Part shown: piece by piece, positions 1 to 14,089 of the stretch | Layout: the number at the start of each line of letters is the position of its first letter | How positions within the stretch are numbered: the first letter of the stretch is position 1 | Origin: Ampullaceana balthica | Taxonomy: Eukaryota > Mollusca > Gastropoda > Lymnaeidae | DNA length: 64,000 nucleotides | Assembly: GCA_944989445.1 (NCBI GenBank) | Contig: CALYLW010000016.1 | Location: forward strand, 3,328,505 to 3,392,504 | Direction: 5' to 3' | Translations under genes and position numbers: made by a program | Notes under the pieces: generated by a model | What the model was told of the DNA's origin: nothing | The model's input: only the letters and a program-made list of their open reading frames with translations | Databases searched by the model: none

Positions 1-1115
1 ATTTGGGGGAGCGTCGTTAGCGCACGAAAATGCTACTCTTGAGTTTTACATGCATGAAAAGTGTCTAAAAAGGATCTGAATAGGATTATGTGTAGATATT
101 TTAAGTCAAAACGACACGGAATATCCTTTTTCTTTAAAAGGGGAGGGGGGAGGGAATCTTTTTGATAGAATTAAAAACGTTTTAAGTTTGATATAATTGT
201 TCGATGGGTTTTTGGTCAAACGCCCCTGGCCATTCTAGTCTTCTAGATACAATGGTAAATGAGCCCATTTAAAATTAGCCGAGTATTCATTAACTTTATT
301 GAATGCATAAAATTCTTGACATCGCAATTCGAGAGGAGCACAAAACAACTTTTCTTCTTAGCTCAGTTTTTAAGGCATTAATTTTAAATATCACAGAAAT
401 GATACGTGATACAGACAAGTCATGTGGATTAAGATTATTGTCACTCGTGTCAATATAAATGAAAGTAGGGTAGATTTAGGTGTCTTCGTATAATATGTAG
501 GTAAGAAATCTACATAGTTGCAAAATTTTTTAAAAAATGCATTTTCTGGAAGGAACCGGTTCAATAATGGGCATATGTTCCAAGCGTACACGTACACATG
601 ACGTATTTTAATATATCTAGTGGATTGTAGTGGATGTTATATGTCCCAAATGAGTCTGCATTACCCCCAAGAATTCCCTTTTTGGCCTCAGATGAGGTTA
701 TTTACCTCTGTTCGCCGACCTCTTTCTTACGGGATGCCCGTCAGTCAATTGAGGGATTTTTTAAAAATACAATTTAAAAATGTTATTTTTAAATATTTGT
801 TTTTCTAAACAAAGACGTTAACCGTGATGATTAATAGTCAATGTTTAATTTGTATGCATTAAAATAAAATATAATCTAAGGATGTTAACACAGCTCGTTT
901 TCTGAAGGCAAGTTAAACGTTTTTAAAAAATGCTTCACGCGGGTTATAATATTACAATGATGTTCACTAAATAAATAATAAATACTTAAATGACAATAAA
1001 AGTGATTTGAAACATACTTATTTTCAAATAGAAAATAAGTTATTTTTTAAATTATTTGTTTGGGGGGAAAGGGGGGGGGGTCAAAGATTTGTGACGTATT
1101 TTTAGAGGGGGTATT
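1..1115. other. AT-rich non-coding sequence
   Basis: No conserved reading frame, RNA gene or repeat boundary was recognised. There are short G-rich runs near 145-165 and 1060-1082. Part of it may belong to the hAT element whose right end lies at 1735, because no left terminus for that element is visible here. Confidence 0.4.
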
Positions 1116-1735
1116 ATTTAAATTAATGCATTTTTAGTTTATCTATTAACGACGTATTTAATTCAATTTAACGATTTGTTATTGTTTTTTTTCACGTGAC
1201 AGCTCAGTTCGCGCGTTGACGCCACATGGTCGATGTACCGGCGTGCTTTTGTTTATATTTTACGTGTCACGCTGAGCTCGGTCCAGCGATCGGTGACCAG
1301 ACCTTTCCCCTCCCCCAGGTTATAAAGCAAATGGGAGTTAAGACAGATTCAGTCAGTAAATGTTTGTCGCATTTGAACATAATCAATACTGTTAGTTATG
1401 TCTTATATATAAAGGATTTATAGTCAAAAACTTTGTTTTTACGGGTTTGTTTTATTAAAGATCTCTCAGCTGCGACGTTTCTTTTCTTTTTTTCCTAATT
1501 TGTTTTAATGTTGTTTGTGTGTTGGGACTGTTTTATTATTGCAAGTTAACTGATATTTTTTTAATAAAAAGTTTTCACGTTTAGCGTATTTCTTTGGCTT
1601 TCTTAATTTCTTTCTAGATTAAAAAAATGTGTCTTCATTTTATTTCTGACACAGTAAAATTTTAGGCTCGGGTGTCACCCACCTGATGGGTGTCACCCGG
1701 GGCCCCCCTCGCCCCCCCCCCTAGTGACGCCACTG
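1116..1735 (-). mobile_element. hAT element end, family A (terminus CAGTGGCGTCACTAG), partial
   Basis: The right edge reads CTAGTGACGCCACTG, the reverse complement of the terminus of the element at 12660-15463. The 600 bp inside it is a close inverted copy of 12660-13290, including the same stretch with CGATGTACCGGCGTGCTTTT. Homology stops near 1116, so the other end is deleted, replaced or outside the window. The short open frame at 1226-1423 is duplicated with the element and is not treated as a gene. Confidence 0.7.
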
Positions 1736-1786
1736 GCCGCAGTATACCTAGTCAAAAGGAAATGATTTAGCTAGGTATACTGCGGC
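1736..1786. repeat. Perfect 16-bp inverted repeat (hairpin)
   Basis: GCCGCAGTATACCTAG at 1736-1751 is followed, after 19 bases, by its exact reverse complement at 1771-1786. It abuts the end of the hAT element at 1735. A third partial copy (GCAGTATAC) follows at 1786. Confidence 0.85.
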
Positions 1787-2854
1787 AGTATACGCAGGCC
1801 AAAGACAATGGTTTAGCTGTAAATACCGCTGTCGTGCAAGTAGACACTTCCAATAAATTAATAGTATAAAAAAATCTTAATACTTAATGACATATAAATA
1901 AGTTGATACAGATTATAAGAAGTAACTTAAAATGATAATTATTTTAAAGTACCTTTTAAAAATATTTTGGAACAATGTTTAATTTTTGACATTTAAATAC
2001 TTCTTTTAATGAATAATATATTCTCAAGAGAGATTCTACTAGAAAACGGAATGATATAATATCTTAATTTTTTTCCGGTCTTTCATCTGGGTTAATCCAG
2101 TTGTGAGAGATATACATTTAAAAATATCAATGACATAAACAAACTATACTAATTTATTTATAGTAACTATAAATGGGTTATTGCACAAGAGAGTAGTTAC
2201 TTGAGACAGAGCCTTCTTAACGCATAGGCCCATTGGGCATTGAGCATAGCGGCCCCATGGGAATATGTTTATCCCTATATATATTGCGCCTAAGCGCGTC
2301 CGAAGCCGTGTGTGTGGGGGTGTGGGTGCTCGCTATGCGGGGTAACTCCCGAAAATAAAATAAATTATTGAAAACGTAAAATAATAAAAGTTTTGGTGTC
2401 GAGATTAACAAGACGGCGTTTCACGCCATAAAATATTGTGACTTTTACGTCATAGTTCGAGCTCATATTAATTTGTAAAATGGAAACAAAGTAAAAAGAG
2501 CCGCGGTTATTTCAATGAAATGTGATTTTTTTTAATGGTACTATCTGTTTGTGTGTTGATGTTTGTGTGTACATGTGTGTGAATAAAGTGAGTGTGTGTG
2601 TGTCTATGTTGTGAACTAAATGTGATGAAACGGTTTATTTTTATGAGTGGTAATGTTGCGCCTCTAACAAGATTACGTATATCTTTTTTTTTAATTTAAA
2701 ATAATTAATATATATTTGCAAATTACATCTTTACACTGTTTTCTTTATGTATTTTCGTGATGTTTGTCATCCAGCGGTTCGAAAAATTTTTTGAATTATT
2801 TGCTTTAATCTTTCTCCAACAGTCTACATTTATGTTCAACGTTAATTTACCTAA
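1787..2854. other. Non-coding sequence, nothing recognised
   Basis: AT-rich, with a GT-rich patch near 2545-2610. No gene or repeat boundary was recognised. Confidence 0.4.
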
Positions 2855-2861
2855 GGAAAGC

Positions 2862-2946
2862 GTTATCCCCAGAATTCTGCGAATAATTTTCAACGTTATC
2901 CCCAGAATTCTGCGAATAACGTTGAACGTTATCCCCAGAATTCTGT
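2862..2946 (+). repeat. Left arm of foldback element, tandem subrepeats
   Basis: Contains three copies of GTTATCCCCAGAATTCTG separated by GCGAATAA-type spacers. It is identical, in reverse complement, to 3870-3954. Confidence 0.85.
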
Positions 2947-3869
2947 AAATGACTCTCGACGTTGATGGGAGAATTCAGTGAACTATTCTCAAAGTTAATT
3001 TTGAGCATTATTTATCATTATATCATGTATATAGTATATCAAGTAAATTCACGTTGATTATAATAATTATATCTGACCTGAATAAGAAAACAGTACCAGC
3101 CTTATTGTTTTTCATATTGATTTTAAGTTTATATTTTAGAATCTTTTCAGTCCACTGAGCTATTTTTATCTAGCTCACTGGTATAGGTATAAGTTTAGGC
3201 CAATATATTTATCATGCATATATTATATATGACATCATATATATGACCCGGTCGGAATAGTCAATATTCGCCCCAAAAAAAATATAATTCTATTTTAAAC
3301 CTTTTTTATTGCATAATATTTAAATTTCATCCCACTGCGACACGACCTTGGACGCCTTGGTAGCAGCGCAATTGACATAGATTATACTGCCGATATTACT
3401 AACACTAACACTACTAGTACTAATAATAATAATGTACTAATAGCTAATACCCTATCCTATACCATATTATATTCTAAATTGCCTATTTTTATAAATTAAT
3501 ATATTGTCCTATATTCTCAAATAATATGTCATGAACTCAGTACTGTAAACCTATATTAATATTACTGCAAGACCGGCCTAAAGCCTAAAGGAATTGGAGG
3601 CCCTTGGGTATAATAGTAATAGTACTAATAGCCTATCCTATAATATATATATATATATAATATAGTTAAAAAGAAAATTTAAAAAAAAAGATTCCCCATC
3701 TAAAAATCAAACCCTGTAAAAAAAAATATATTAATTTTTTTTTAAAAATGTCCACATACGAATATCGAACCCAGTACCACAACGTCAACTGTCCTTGATT
3801 CTACCTCACGGCCACGAAGCGATGATAATTTAATTGTTTTAAAGTATAGAGACCCTGGGTTCGAATAGC

Positions 3870-3954
3870 ACAGAATTCTGGGGATAACGTTCAACGTTAT
3901 TCGCAGAATTCTGGGGATAACGTTGAAAATTATTCGCAGAATTCTGGGGATAAC
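3870..3954 (-). repeat. Right arm of foldback element, tandem subrepeats
   Basis: Exact reverse complement of 2862-2946. The absence of any difference over 85 bp suggests either recent insertion or gene conversion between the arms. Confidence 0.85.
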
Positions 3955-3970
3955 CACTCCGTTTACCTAA

Positions 3971-4981
3971 CGTTCTGTTTACAAACCATAGTCACTGTTT
4001 TCTTTAGTATAATATTTTAGCAATATTTATATAGATATACTATTATTTTGTTTATTATCAAATACACAGCATCATTTTACAACTTTTCTTAATATCCTCA
4101 AATATGCTTAAATTTAAATACTTAATGTATTTTACATTTTAAAAGTTAGTTATAAATAGGCCTAATCAAATACTAACAATGTATTCAATGCATTAGAGAA
4201 AGAAAGCACATGAGTGAAACCAGATATCAAACACTATAGCTTAGCCACTGTTAATATTGTTTTTGCATAAATTAAGTTAAACATGCTAGGTAAGTTATAT
4301 TTATAAATTAAAAAATGCATGAAGCAAGTGATTAGTGATGAAAGCAATGCCAATGATTCTTAGGTGGGATATTTGTTTTCCTTCGGTGCTTAAATAGTTT
4401 ATACGATTTTGTTTCTGGAACGATTGCTCCATTAACTGCGCCAAGGAAATAGAATGAATGAAAAAAAAATTCGGTACTGTTATAGGCGAAAATGGATTAT
4501 ATATAGGAGTTATATGCACGGACTAATGAGTGTGGGTAATAAGTGGAACAGCTATTTTTATGACCTTTTGAAATGTACCATTTATTGGTGGGGTGAGAGT
4601 CAATAATATCGCCCAACTCTGGATGACATAAACACTATAGCTTAGCAAATGTTTTAAAACTTTTTGCATAGATTAAACTAAATTAGCAGGGTAAATTTTA
4701 AGCCCAGACCTTGCGATTCAAAATGTTTCTTTAAAACAAATAAAATCCATGCACACCTTACTTAAGCATCAAAATTCACATAAATAATATGCTTTTCCCA
4801 TCAAAAAATCATTACTAAGAAAGGTATTTAAGAGCTAACAAAACTAAAACATTCATTAAACAAAAACAGTTACATTTCTAGAACAATGAGTTGGGTGGCA
4901 CACACTTCGGGTATAAACTGTACGGTTCTTTAAGGTATACAAATATTTAGTGTAAAGACATATCGTGGGTATTACGACTCA
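3971..4981. other. AT-rich non-coding sequence with a weak direct repeat
   Basis: Two diverged copies of about 60 bp, each beginning CTATAGCTTAGC, lie near 4236-4296 and 4632-4692. Nothing else was recognised. Confidence 0.4.
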
Positions 4982-4994
4982 TATATAGGTTCTA

Positions 4995-5630
4995 GCTTCA
5001 GAAAGTGCGTGCTTAAGCGAAAAATACACTAACAGCAACTGATATTTAGACATAACAGCTTGATTTTATTTGAGCAATATTATGCAACGAGGATAAAGTT
5101 TTGTATAAAGACTGATTTCAAAGGCAGCTCATGTGGTTTACTAAATGGCAGTTTTCTTTTAAGCTGTATACACTTTCATGAAAAAATTCTTTTTAAATTA
5201 TTCTGATTTAATATCAAATGCATACAAATATATGTTATATATTAAGACCATTACCAAATATGTCAAAATACCATTACCAAAAATGTCATTTAATAAGCTA
5301 AAAAAAGCTACAATGAAAAAAGACTTAAATACAAATACAACGAAAAGTAATCCTTTATTTTAGTGGAACAAGTACCTTCAATTTATTGCTTTGTTAATAC
5401 TAGAAGAAAAGAGTGGGACGTTTTTTTAAAATGACATAATTTATTAAAAAATCAATCTATGTGAATTAAAAAAAAACACATTGTTTTTATGTTAATATTC
5501 GTGCGAAAAGAAGATGCGTATATTAACCCCATAAACCATATTTCCACCCTCCACTAAGCATACATATTCAAATAAATATTATCTTGCTCAAATAATAGCT
5601 AATTCGTCTTAAAAAGAGTTTTACAACTTC
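4995..5630 (+). repeat. Tandem-repeat half 'A', first copy
   Basis: Starts around AAATACACTAACAGCAACTG and matches 8005-8355 with scattered differences. The match includes the landmark GCAATATTATGCAACGAGG and the run before TTTATTGCTTTGTTA. It is separated from its partner half 'B' (7633-8000) by the LINE relic at 5650-7535. Confidence 0.65.
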
Positions 5631-5649
5631 TTTTTTACAACACTGGGCC

Positions 5650-7535
5650 CAATATTACATGCAACTTTAAAAGAAGCTTACAACAACATGGAACTACCAA
5701 ATTCAATGAACACTTCATACATCACACTTCTACCAAAGAAAGACACAGACAAACACAACTTATAAATTACAGGCCCATATCATTACTCAACACAGATTAT
5801 AAAATTTTTACTAAAACATTAGCCAATAAACTAAAACCACATTTAAATGCTCTCATTCATGTCAATCAACAATGCAGCATTAAAGGCAGGGACATCAACA
5901 ACCACAATCATTTAATCAGAGACATTATTCAATATACAAGTGAAAAACAAATTCAAACATGCATATTATCACCTTACCAGGAAAAAGCCTTTGACAGGTT
6001 AGACCATGCATACCTTCACAAGATATTACAACACAATAAATTAGGGGAATATTTTTGTAATTGGGTTAAAATTCTATACAGAACGCCTATCAGCAATCTG
6101 ATAATAAATACTATAATTAAAAAAAACATTGCAATTAAAAGATTAGTTAGACAAGGGTGTCCTTTATCCCCTTATCTATATATTATATCCTTTGAACCAC
6201 TTCTAGAGAAAATCAGAATGGAGAAAAACATTACAGGAATAGGGATCCCTGGAGCCAGATATATAAAAGTGATTGCTTATGCAGATGATACAGTATTTTT
6301 CCCCACAAATTCACAAAATAATTTCAATTTTTCAAGATTTTGTAAACAAATCTGAAATTATGGGGATAGGTAGGTGGCAAGATAGGCTAGATTTTCCCTT
6401 AGGCATAATTAGGAAGGAGAGTCTTAGAATTTATGGGATCTTTTATTCCAATAATCAAACACAGACAAACAATGAAATATGGAGGAATATTGAACAATCA
6501 ATTAAACTAATTAATGACAGAAACAAAAACACAGCACATACAATTTTTAGAAGGAGCACAATTATAAACACATATGTCATCTCCAAAACAATATATACGG
6601 GAACAATATGGGAACCCCACCAATAATTTTATAAGAAATTAACTCACAAATAACTAAATACATATTCCAAGGAACAATACACAATATCAAACATACAAAA
6701 CTAATAAAATCTAAGCTAAATGGAGAAATAAACTTGCAAGACATACAAACAAAAATACAAGCACTCAGAATACAATTTATAGGACAAGCCATTAAAAAAA
6801 GATAAGAAAATACATTCACACATTATTACTTAGGAATCAGAATAGGACATTTAATAGCAATTGATAACAGCACTGCACATTACATGGGTAGAAATCAATC
6901 ACAATTTCATATAGCATGCATCAAAGCTATAAAAGGTAAAGAAGAAGTATTACACAAAACAACCAAAAAAATATATACAAATTTAATAAAAAGACAAGCA
7001 ACACCTCTGAACAATATAATTAAATGGACACAGGTTTATGGAATTACAAACATTGAGGAAACTTTTAAAAATACACATATCAAAGAAATACCAAATAAAG
7101 AAAAAGAAATAACATACAGACTAATTTACAATACAACACCAGTCTCATCAAGAAATTATAAAGACAGAGGGGCAAGAATAGGCTGTCCACTCTGTAGGTG
7201 AGGAGCTGATGAGACTGAACAACATTTATATCTCACATGCAATACAATTTTACAAACTAATAACACACTCCAACAATTCATACAAGCAGGCACAATACAC
7301 AAGGTAGATATAGACAAAACAATAACACTAAACATAATACCAGACTCTATAAATAAGAAACACCAAACTATAAGCTTAAAAATACTTTCACAGTACAGAA
7401 AACACATATGGCATCACAGACTTAAGACATTCTTCCATAACTGCAGTTACACAAATATAACATTAGAACACATTTTTAGACAAACAATTCAAAACATAAT
7501 ATTTAACATAACAGAAGATAATTAAGGTTTTTATG
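5650..7535 (+). pseudogene. Tx1/L1-like LINE ORF2 relic (reverse transcriptase)
   Basis: Broken frames read as a LINE reverse transcriptase. In order they contain ITGPISLLN, IFTKTLANKLK, RQGCPLSPYLY and the catalytic box AYADD (6275-6289). A C-terminal cysteine/histidine motif of the type CPLC...ETEQHLYLTC follows near 7186-7240. The L1/Tx1 assignment rests on the wording of the 'RPISLLN' and C-terminal motifs and is tentative. The endonuclease half is missing (5' truncated), and several stops and frameshifts interrupt it, including a TGA after CPLCR. The strand is strongly A-rich. It sits inside a tandem repeat, which is cleanly split around it. Confidence 0.75.
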
Positions 7536-7632
7536 TTTAAGAAATAATATATAATGTACATTTTATTTGTTACAATAAAAAAAAATAATAATAATAATTT
7601 CATGCTTAAACTATACAATGGAATTTGTGTTT

Positions 7633-8000
7633 TTCAGAGCATTTTCCTAGAACCAAAGGAATCATATGGAAATAAATTTTTAATTTTTTTTATTCATATG
7701 AAAAGAAATTGAGCCTTGCCATTTAGATTTTTATAACTGGTAAGTACCTTTTATATTATGTAGTAGTATATTATATAGAGAAAAGCATGCGTTTTTAAAG
7801 CAGACATACCAAAATTGATGGTTAATATTTAAATTCAGCATACTTTCTATTTTCTCGACACACATAATTTGAAAATTTAAAAAGAAATGGTTTGATTTAT
7901 CACTACCCTAATTTCATGATGCATTTACATTCATTTTTAAGGGAAATTTGAGACCCAATACCAAACATAGTTATTTTTTAATTGTGCCTACCCTGTTCTG
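7633..8000 (+). repeat. Tandem-repeat half 'B', first copy
   Basis: Begins around AGAACCAAAGGAATCA and ends around AATTGTGCCTACCC. It matches 8356-8700 through most of its length. Together with 'A' it makes a unit of roughly 725 bp. Confidence 0.7.
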
Positions 8001-8004
8001 GCAA

Positions 8005-8355
8005 AAAATACACTAACAGCAACTGATATTGTGACATAACAACTTGATTTTATTTCAGCAATATTATATAACGAGGATAAAGTTTTGTATACAGACTGAT
8101 TTTTTAAAAACTATTCTGTTTTAAAATCAAATGCCTACATAATATATGTTTTTATATTAAGCCCTAACTTATATGTCATTTTATAAGCTAAAAAAGCTAC
8201 AATGAAAAAAGGCTTGAATATAAATACAAAGAAAAATAATCCGTTATTTAAGTGAAACAAGTATCTGCCAATTTATTGCTTTGTTACTATGCTAAAAAAA
8301 TATCCTATTCGTCTTGAACTAATTTAATACTTAGCTTATAAAATGGAGTGGGTGA
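8005..8355 (+). repeat. Tandem-repeat half 'A', second copy
   Basis: Diverged copy of 4995-5630. Here 'A' runs straight into 'B', which shows the arrangement before the LINE inserted into the first unit. Confidence 0.7.
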
Positions 8356-8720
8356 TTTTAAGAGCTTTTTCCTAGAACCAAAGGAATCAAAGATATTGTT
8401 TTAATTTTTTGATTCATGGAAAAAGAAATGAGCCTTGCCCGTTAGATTTTTGTAACTGTTAAGGACCTTTATTATTTTGGTAAAGTATATAGACAAAAGC
8501 GTGCGTTATTAAAGCAGAAATACCAAAATTGATGGGTAATATTTAAATTCATCACACTTTCTATTTTCTAGACACACATATCGCGATTTTTATAAAGAAG
8601 GGGTTTGATTTATGACTAACCTAATTTCCTGATACGTTTACACTCATTATTAAGGGGAATGTGAAACTCAAATCCAAATAAAGTTATTTTCATTGTGCCT
8701 ACCCGTAGCATCGCACGGGC
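8356..8720 (+). repeat. Tandem-repeat half 'B', second copy
   Basis: Diverged copy of 7633-8000. Its end carries the small hairpin CCCGTAGCATCGCACGGG (5-bp stem), which is missing from the first copy. Confidence 0.7.
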
Positions 8721-9190
8721 ATTGCTCTCGTTTATATATATTTGTTTTATTTATTTTTTATTCCTGTGGGGAAGGGTCCAACACTATTTCCTTGCCCGGG
8801 GGCCCAAAATGGTGTAAAGATGGCTCTGACTTGAGAGGGTTACTGCAAAGATGTTAAATGGATTGAAAAATTGAGTGAAATCCACCCATCAGTGAGGACC
8901 AGATTGCTCCCAGTGACTAACATAACCTCGGAAACAGTGTCATCATGGGTACTAGACAGTTCCCAGGGACTGTCATTTCCTGCCTCCACATTTAGCTGAC
9001 TGTTTTGACACATCTGGTTGATAGGGCAATGAAAGGGAAAACATTGCGGGGAAAAACTGAAAACATTGTTTAACAGGATAGGCCAGGAAGCAAAAGTTAA
9101 CCAGTTTGTTTTAGTTGGTACCTAAAAACTAAGCATATAATTTTAAAGAATTTATCTTTAATCATATTTCTATAAAGAAGGATATTGTGT
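8721..9190. other. Non-coding sequence, nothing recognised
   Basis: No gene, repeat terminus or reading frame stands out. Confidence 0.35.
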
Positions 9191-9430
9191 CCTAAACTGA
9201 TCCATGGTTGAAACATATTCTTGCATTTTTATTAGAGTTAGACTTTGAATGTTGTTAGTGTGTTGGTTTTCCTGGTTTGTTCAGGCGAACCACTCCACAA
9301 CTGATGGCCAAATGTGAAGAAATATAATTTGTATGCATTCTTACTTGCATAGGCACATAGAAAAAATAGAATGTGTATCTATAATATGTCTATTTGAATC
9401 TGATTGTTATATTAGAATTCGACTATTGCT
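9190..9430 (-). mobile_element. Diverged LINE 3' fragment, same family as 33.9 kb
   Basis: The stretch with TGCATTTTTATTAGAG, a GGTTTTCCTGG block and CCACTCCAC matches the corresponding part of the LINE at 33955-34120 in the same orientation. It is short and diverged. Confidence 0.5.
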
Positions 9431-9484
9431 GTAGACTTTACACTCACAGTAGGCTGTGTGGTATTCCCAAAGTCTAAATTAGAG

Positions 9485-9598
9485 CCGGATTTGGAAAGAT
9501 TTATAAAGTGAAATTGTGCCGGAGCCGAGGCCGGAGCCAGATTTGTAAAAATGGCCGGATCTGTCGGAGCAGAAATCCGGTACATCCCTAATCATAAC
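9485..9598. repeat. CCGGAGCC-rich transposon fragment
   Basis: Alternating CCGGAGCC and GATTTGTAAAAAT blocks end in AAATCCGGTACA. Related fragments lie at 20765-20822 and 52755-52846. Confidence 0.45.
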
Positions 9599-9852
9599 TA
9601 GGGCTGTCAATATTGTTAATAAAGCTGCGAGGGTACTCATCCAAAACGCCGCATAATTTTCGCGGTCATGACGGCTATAGAATGCAACCTAGCCACCATC
9701 CATGCACTTTTATTCCTGTTGTAAATGCATTCGCCATACTCAGAAACTAAAACTAATGTAAACTGTACATTCAAACAAAATGTCAAAAACAATGACGTAG
9801 CGTTCAGTCAGGTCATAGGGCCCAGCAGCTTGAATGCTAATGTCATCTAGGG
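9599..9852 (+). mobile_element. hAT family B, outer older copy (left end)
   Basis: Begins TAGGGCTGTCAA and follows the left end of the element at 9911 (GCATAATTTTCGCGGTCATGAC, CAACCTAGCCACCAT), but is more diverged. It is cut at 9852 by the family C element. Its right end was not located. Confidence 0.6.
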
Positions 9853-10699
9853 CAGTGTTTCTCAACCTTTTGAGGTTCAAGGACCACTTGAAAAATGTGT
9901 GTGTCTTAGCTAGGGCTGTCAATTTTGTTGAAAAAAGATGCCCGGGTACCCGTGAAAATTTCGAACGGGTACCTGGGTTACCCGTTCTAAACGTCGCATA
10001 ATTTTCTCCGTCATGACCGCTATACAGTGCAACCTAGCCACCATGCATGCACCTCATTTCACACAGTAGTAGTAGCCAACGGCTTGCTTCCAGTAACATA
10101 CTATTACTAATGCACTACAATTAACTATAATGCACTAAAAACGTTTAATCAATTCCTGCTTTAAATTCTTTCGTCATACTCATAAACTAAAACTACAGTA
10201 AACTGCAAATGCAAACAAAATGACAACAGCAATGACGTAACGTTCAGTGTCATACTACTCATCCCTTGAATGTTAATATCCACTTGGCGTCGGTAGTCAA
10301 TGCTAAGGGCGATGACGGATGCAATACTGCCGTTAATCTCAAGTCTCAAGTGATCGTGCTTTGGTCAGTGGTACTGCCTTTGTTATTAATGTTAACACCA
10401 AAATATTTCTGATATTGGGTGGGTCGGCGGTTTGTTTATCAATATCAATTTTATGAATATCGTTCAGATGGCGTTTATCCCGCTGGGTTGCCACCCTTCG
10501 CAGACACAATTTAATTACAATGGTTGCATTTTGTCGTGTCACTGTCAACTAGCTTGGCATGATTCCACACAGCCGACATCTTATTCCATCTTATTAACTT
10601 TAAAAACTGACGACTTAGGTTGTATATCAATTTTTGGGCTAGGCAAACATGTGTTAATGAACACAAGAAACACGCGAATGCAAGGGGTGGGGGTTATAG

Positions 10700-12261
<1,562 letters not shown>

Positions 12262-13290
12262 GGTTATAAGAGGGAAGAGAAAAGAGGGAAGGGGGGGGGG
12301 TAAAAACGACAATAGATAGTATCAACCGGTGACCCACTGTCAGCTATTTCAAAGCAATGGTGTTTTTATGAACAGTCAATCCTCAAATCCGACGTCTGTC
12401 CATCCTACACTGTTAGTAACTATTTAATTTATTAAATTTAAATACTGATAACCTTGTACGCATTATTAACATCAGTTTTTCTAGGTCAACGCGTGTTAAT
12501 GAACACGAGAAGTACAAGCGAATGCAAGGAGAGAAGGGAGGAGAGGGGGTAGATAAGCAACATTAGCTAGTATCAATCGCCGTATTTCTACGCAAAATTA
12601 TTGTCAAAGCAAGGGTGTTTTTTTTATTAACAAACACGGCGTCTTTCATCTCTTAGCAGCAGTGGCGTCACTAGGGGGGCGAGGGGGGCGGGTCGCCCTG
12701 GGTGACACCCATCAGGGGGTTACACAGAGCCTAAAATTTTACTGTGTCAGAAATAAAATGAAGACACATTTTTTTCATCTAGAAAGAAATTAAGAAATCC
12801 AAAGAAATACGTTAAACGTTAAACACGAAAACTTTTTATTAAAAAAATATCAGTTAACTTGCAATAATAAAACCGACCCAAAACACAAACAACATTAAAA
12901 CATATTAGGAAAAAAATAAAAGAATCGTCGCAGCTGAGAGATCTTTAATAAAGCAAACCCGTAAAAACAAAGTTTTTGACTATAAATCCTTATATATAAG
13001 ACATAACTAACAGTATTGATTATGTTCCAATGCGACAAACATTTACTGACTGAATCGGTCTTAACTCCCATTTGCTTTATAACCTGGGGGAGGGGAAAGG
13101 TCTGGTCACCGATCGCTGGACCGAGCTCAGCGTGACACGTAAAATATAAACAAAAGCACGCCGGTACATCGACCATGTGGCGTCAACGCGCGAACTGAGC
13201 TGTCACGTGAAAAAAAAACAAGAACAAATCGTGAAATTGAATTAAATACGTCGTTAATAGATAAACTAAAAATGCATTAATTTAAATACG

Positions 13291-14089
13291 GTACGTTCGC
13301 TCGATCTGAAATTTTGATACGATGCATTGTTAGTAGACACGGGTTGATGTGCCAAATTTCAGCTCGATGGCTTTATGGGAATTGGGTCATTTTTGACTTT
13401 TGTTTTTCCGCCGCCCAAGACAGAGAGAAAGAGTCGGCGGTTAAGTTAATATAAGAGATTTAACCAGATTTTGAAGTTAATATAAGGGAGTTAAAAAGGC
13501 TGGACATGAAAGAGACAGTGTCTTATGTTTTAAAAGATATAATGCTATTTGGCCTTTGACACACCGACACCATGGACGAATCCCACCTCACGACTCCCCC
13601 ACCACAGTGGGGTGTGGGGGGGGATAAGATTTTTTTTTAAATTGAAAAATCAAAAGATGGGTTTTCTTTGTTGATGTTTTTTCTAGACGAAAATTATGAA
13701 TTCAATGTCTTTGATTTAATAGTTTTATTATATATATATTTATTAAAGGCGTGATATGCATGTTTATATACAGGTATTTCCCCGGTTACGACGGTCCCAT
13801 CCCGACTTACGCTGTTTCGTGGTTACGAACGCTCCCCCATAACGAATAATATTACGCGTTATTCCGTATTTTTTAATATTTAAAAAAAAATTTCATGGGT
13901 AACGAATTGTTTTCTCTAGTTGAAATAAAAAAAATTATCGAAAAATATGTATTATTAATGTTTGAACCTACAACTTTCGTTTGTGAATTTTTCTCATGGG
14001 GAAGTTATCAATCAAGTCAGTAAAGCTAAGAAAGCTTACAAATAAGTTACTTTTCAATGCTCATTAGAGAGAGCATATTCAGTCTTTGT
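13291..14089. other. Internal part of family A, unrecognised
   Basis: Non-coding DNA inside the family A element with no homology to the 1116-1735 copy. It includes a G-run near 13610 and a segment around 13775-13860 with CCGGTTACGACGGTCCCATC. No product was recognised. Confidence 0.35.

Larger units (their letters stand above)
2855..3961. mobile_element. Foldback-type DNA transposon with 85-bp inverted repeats
   Basis: The 1.1-kb segment is bounded by perfect 85-bp inverted repeats (2862-2946 and 3870-3954). Each arm is built from about two and a half tandem units of roughly 34 bp that carry CCCCAGAATTCTG. The direct repeat TTTACCTAA lies immediately outside on both sides (2846-2854 and 3962-3970) and looks like a 9-bp target-site duplication. 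A 9-bp duplication with long arms would suit a Mutator-like or foldback element. No transposase was seen inside, so it is non-autonomous. The family assignment is an inference. Confidence 0.65.

Noticed and set aside
1226..1423. Small protein beginning MVDVPACFCLYF, present again at 12895-13176
   Set aside because: It is duplicated only because it lies inside family A hAT copies. No known domain, and the ends of the frame differ between copies.
3750..3860. tRNA or SINE head with GGGTTCGA motifs
   Set aside because: B-box-like motifs exist, but no cloverleaf or convincing A box could be made. It lies inside the foldback element.
8683..8720. Helitron 3' end at the CCCGTAGCATCGCACGGG hairpin
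   Set aside because: The stem is short and no CTRR terminus follows at the expected distance, nor was a 5' TC end or Rep/helicase seen.
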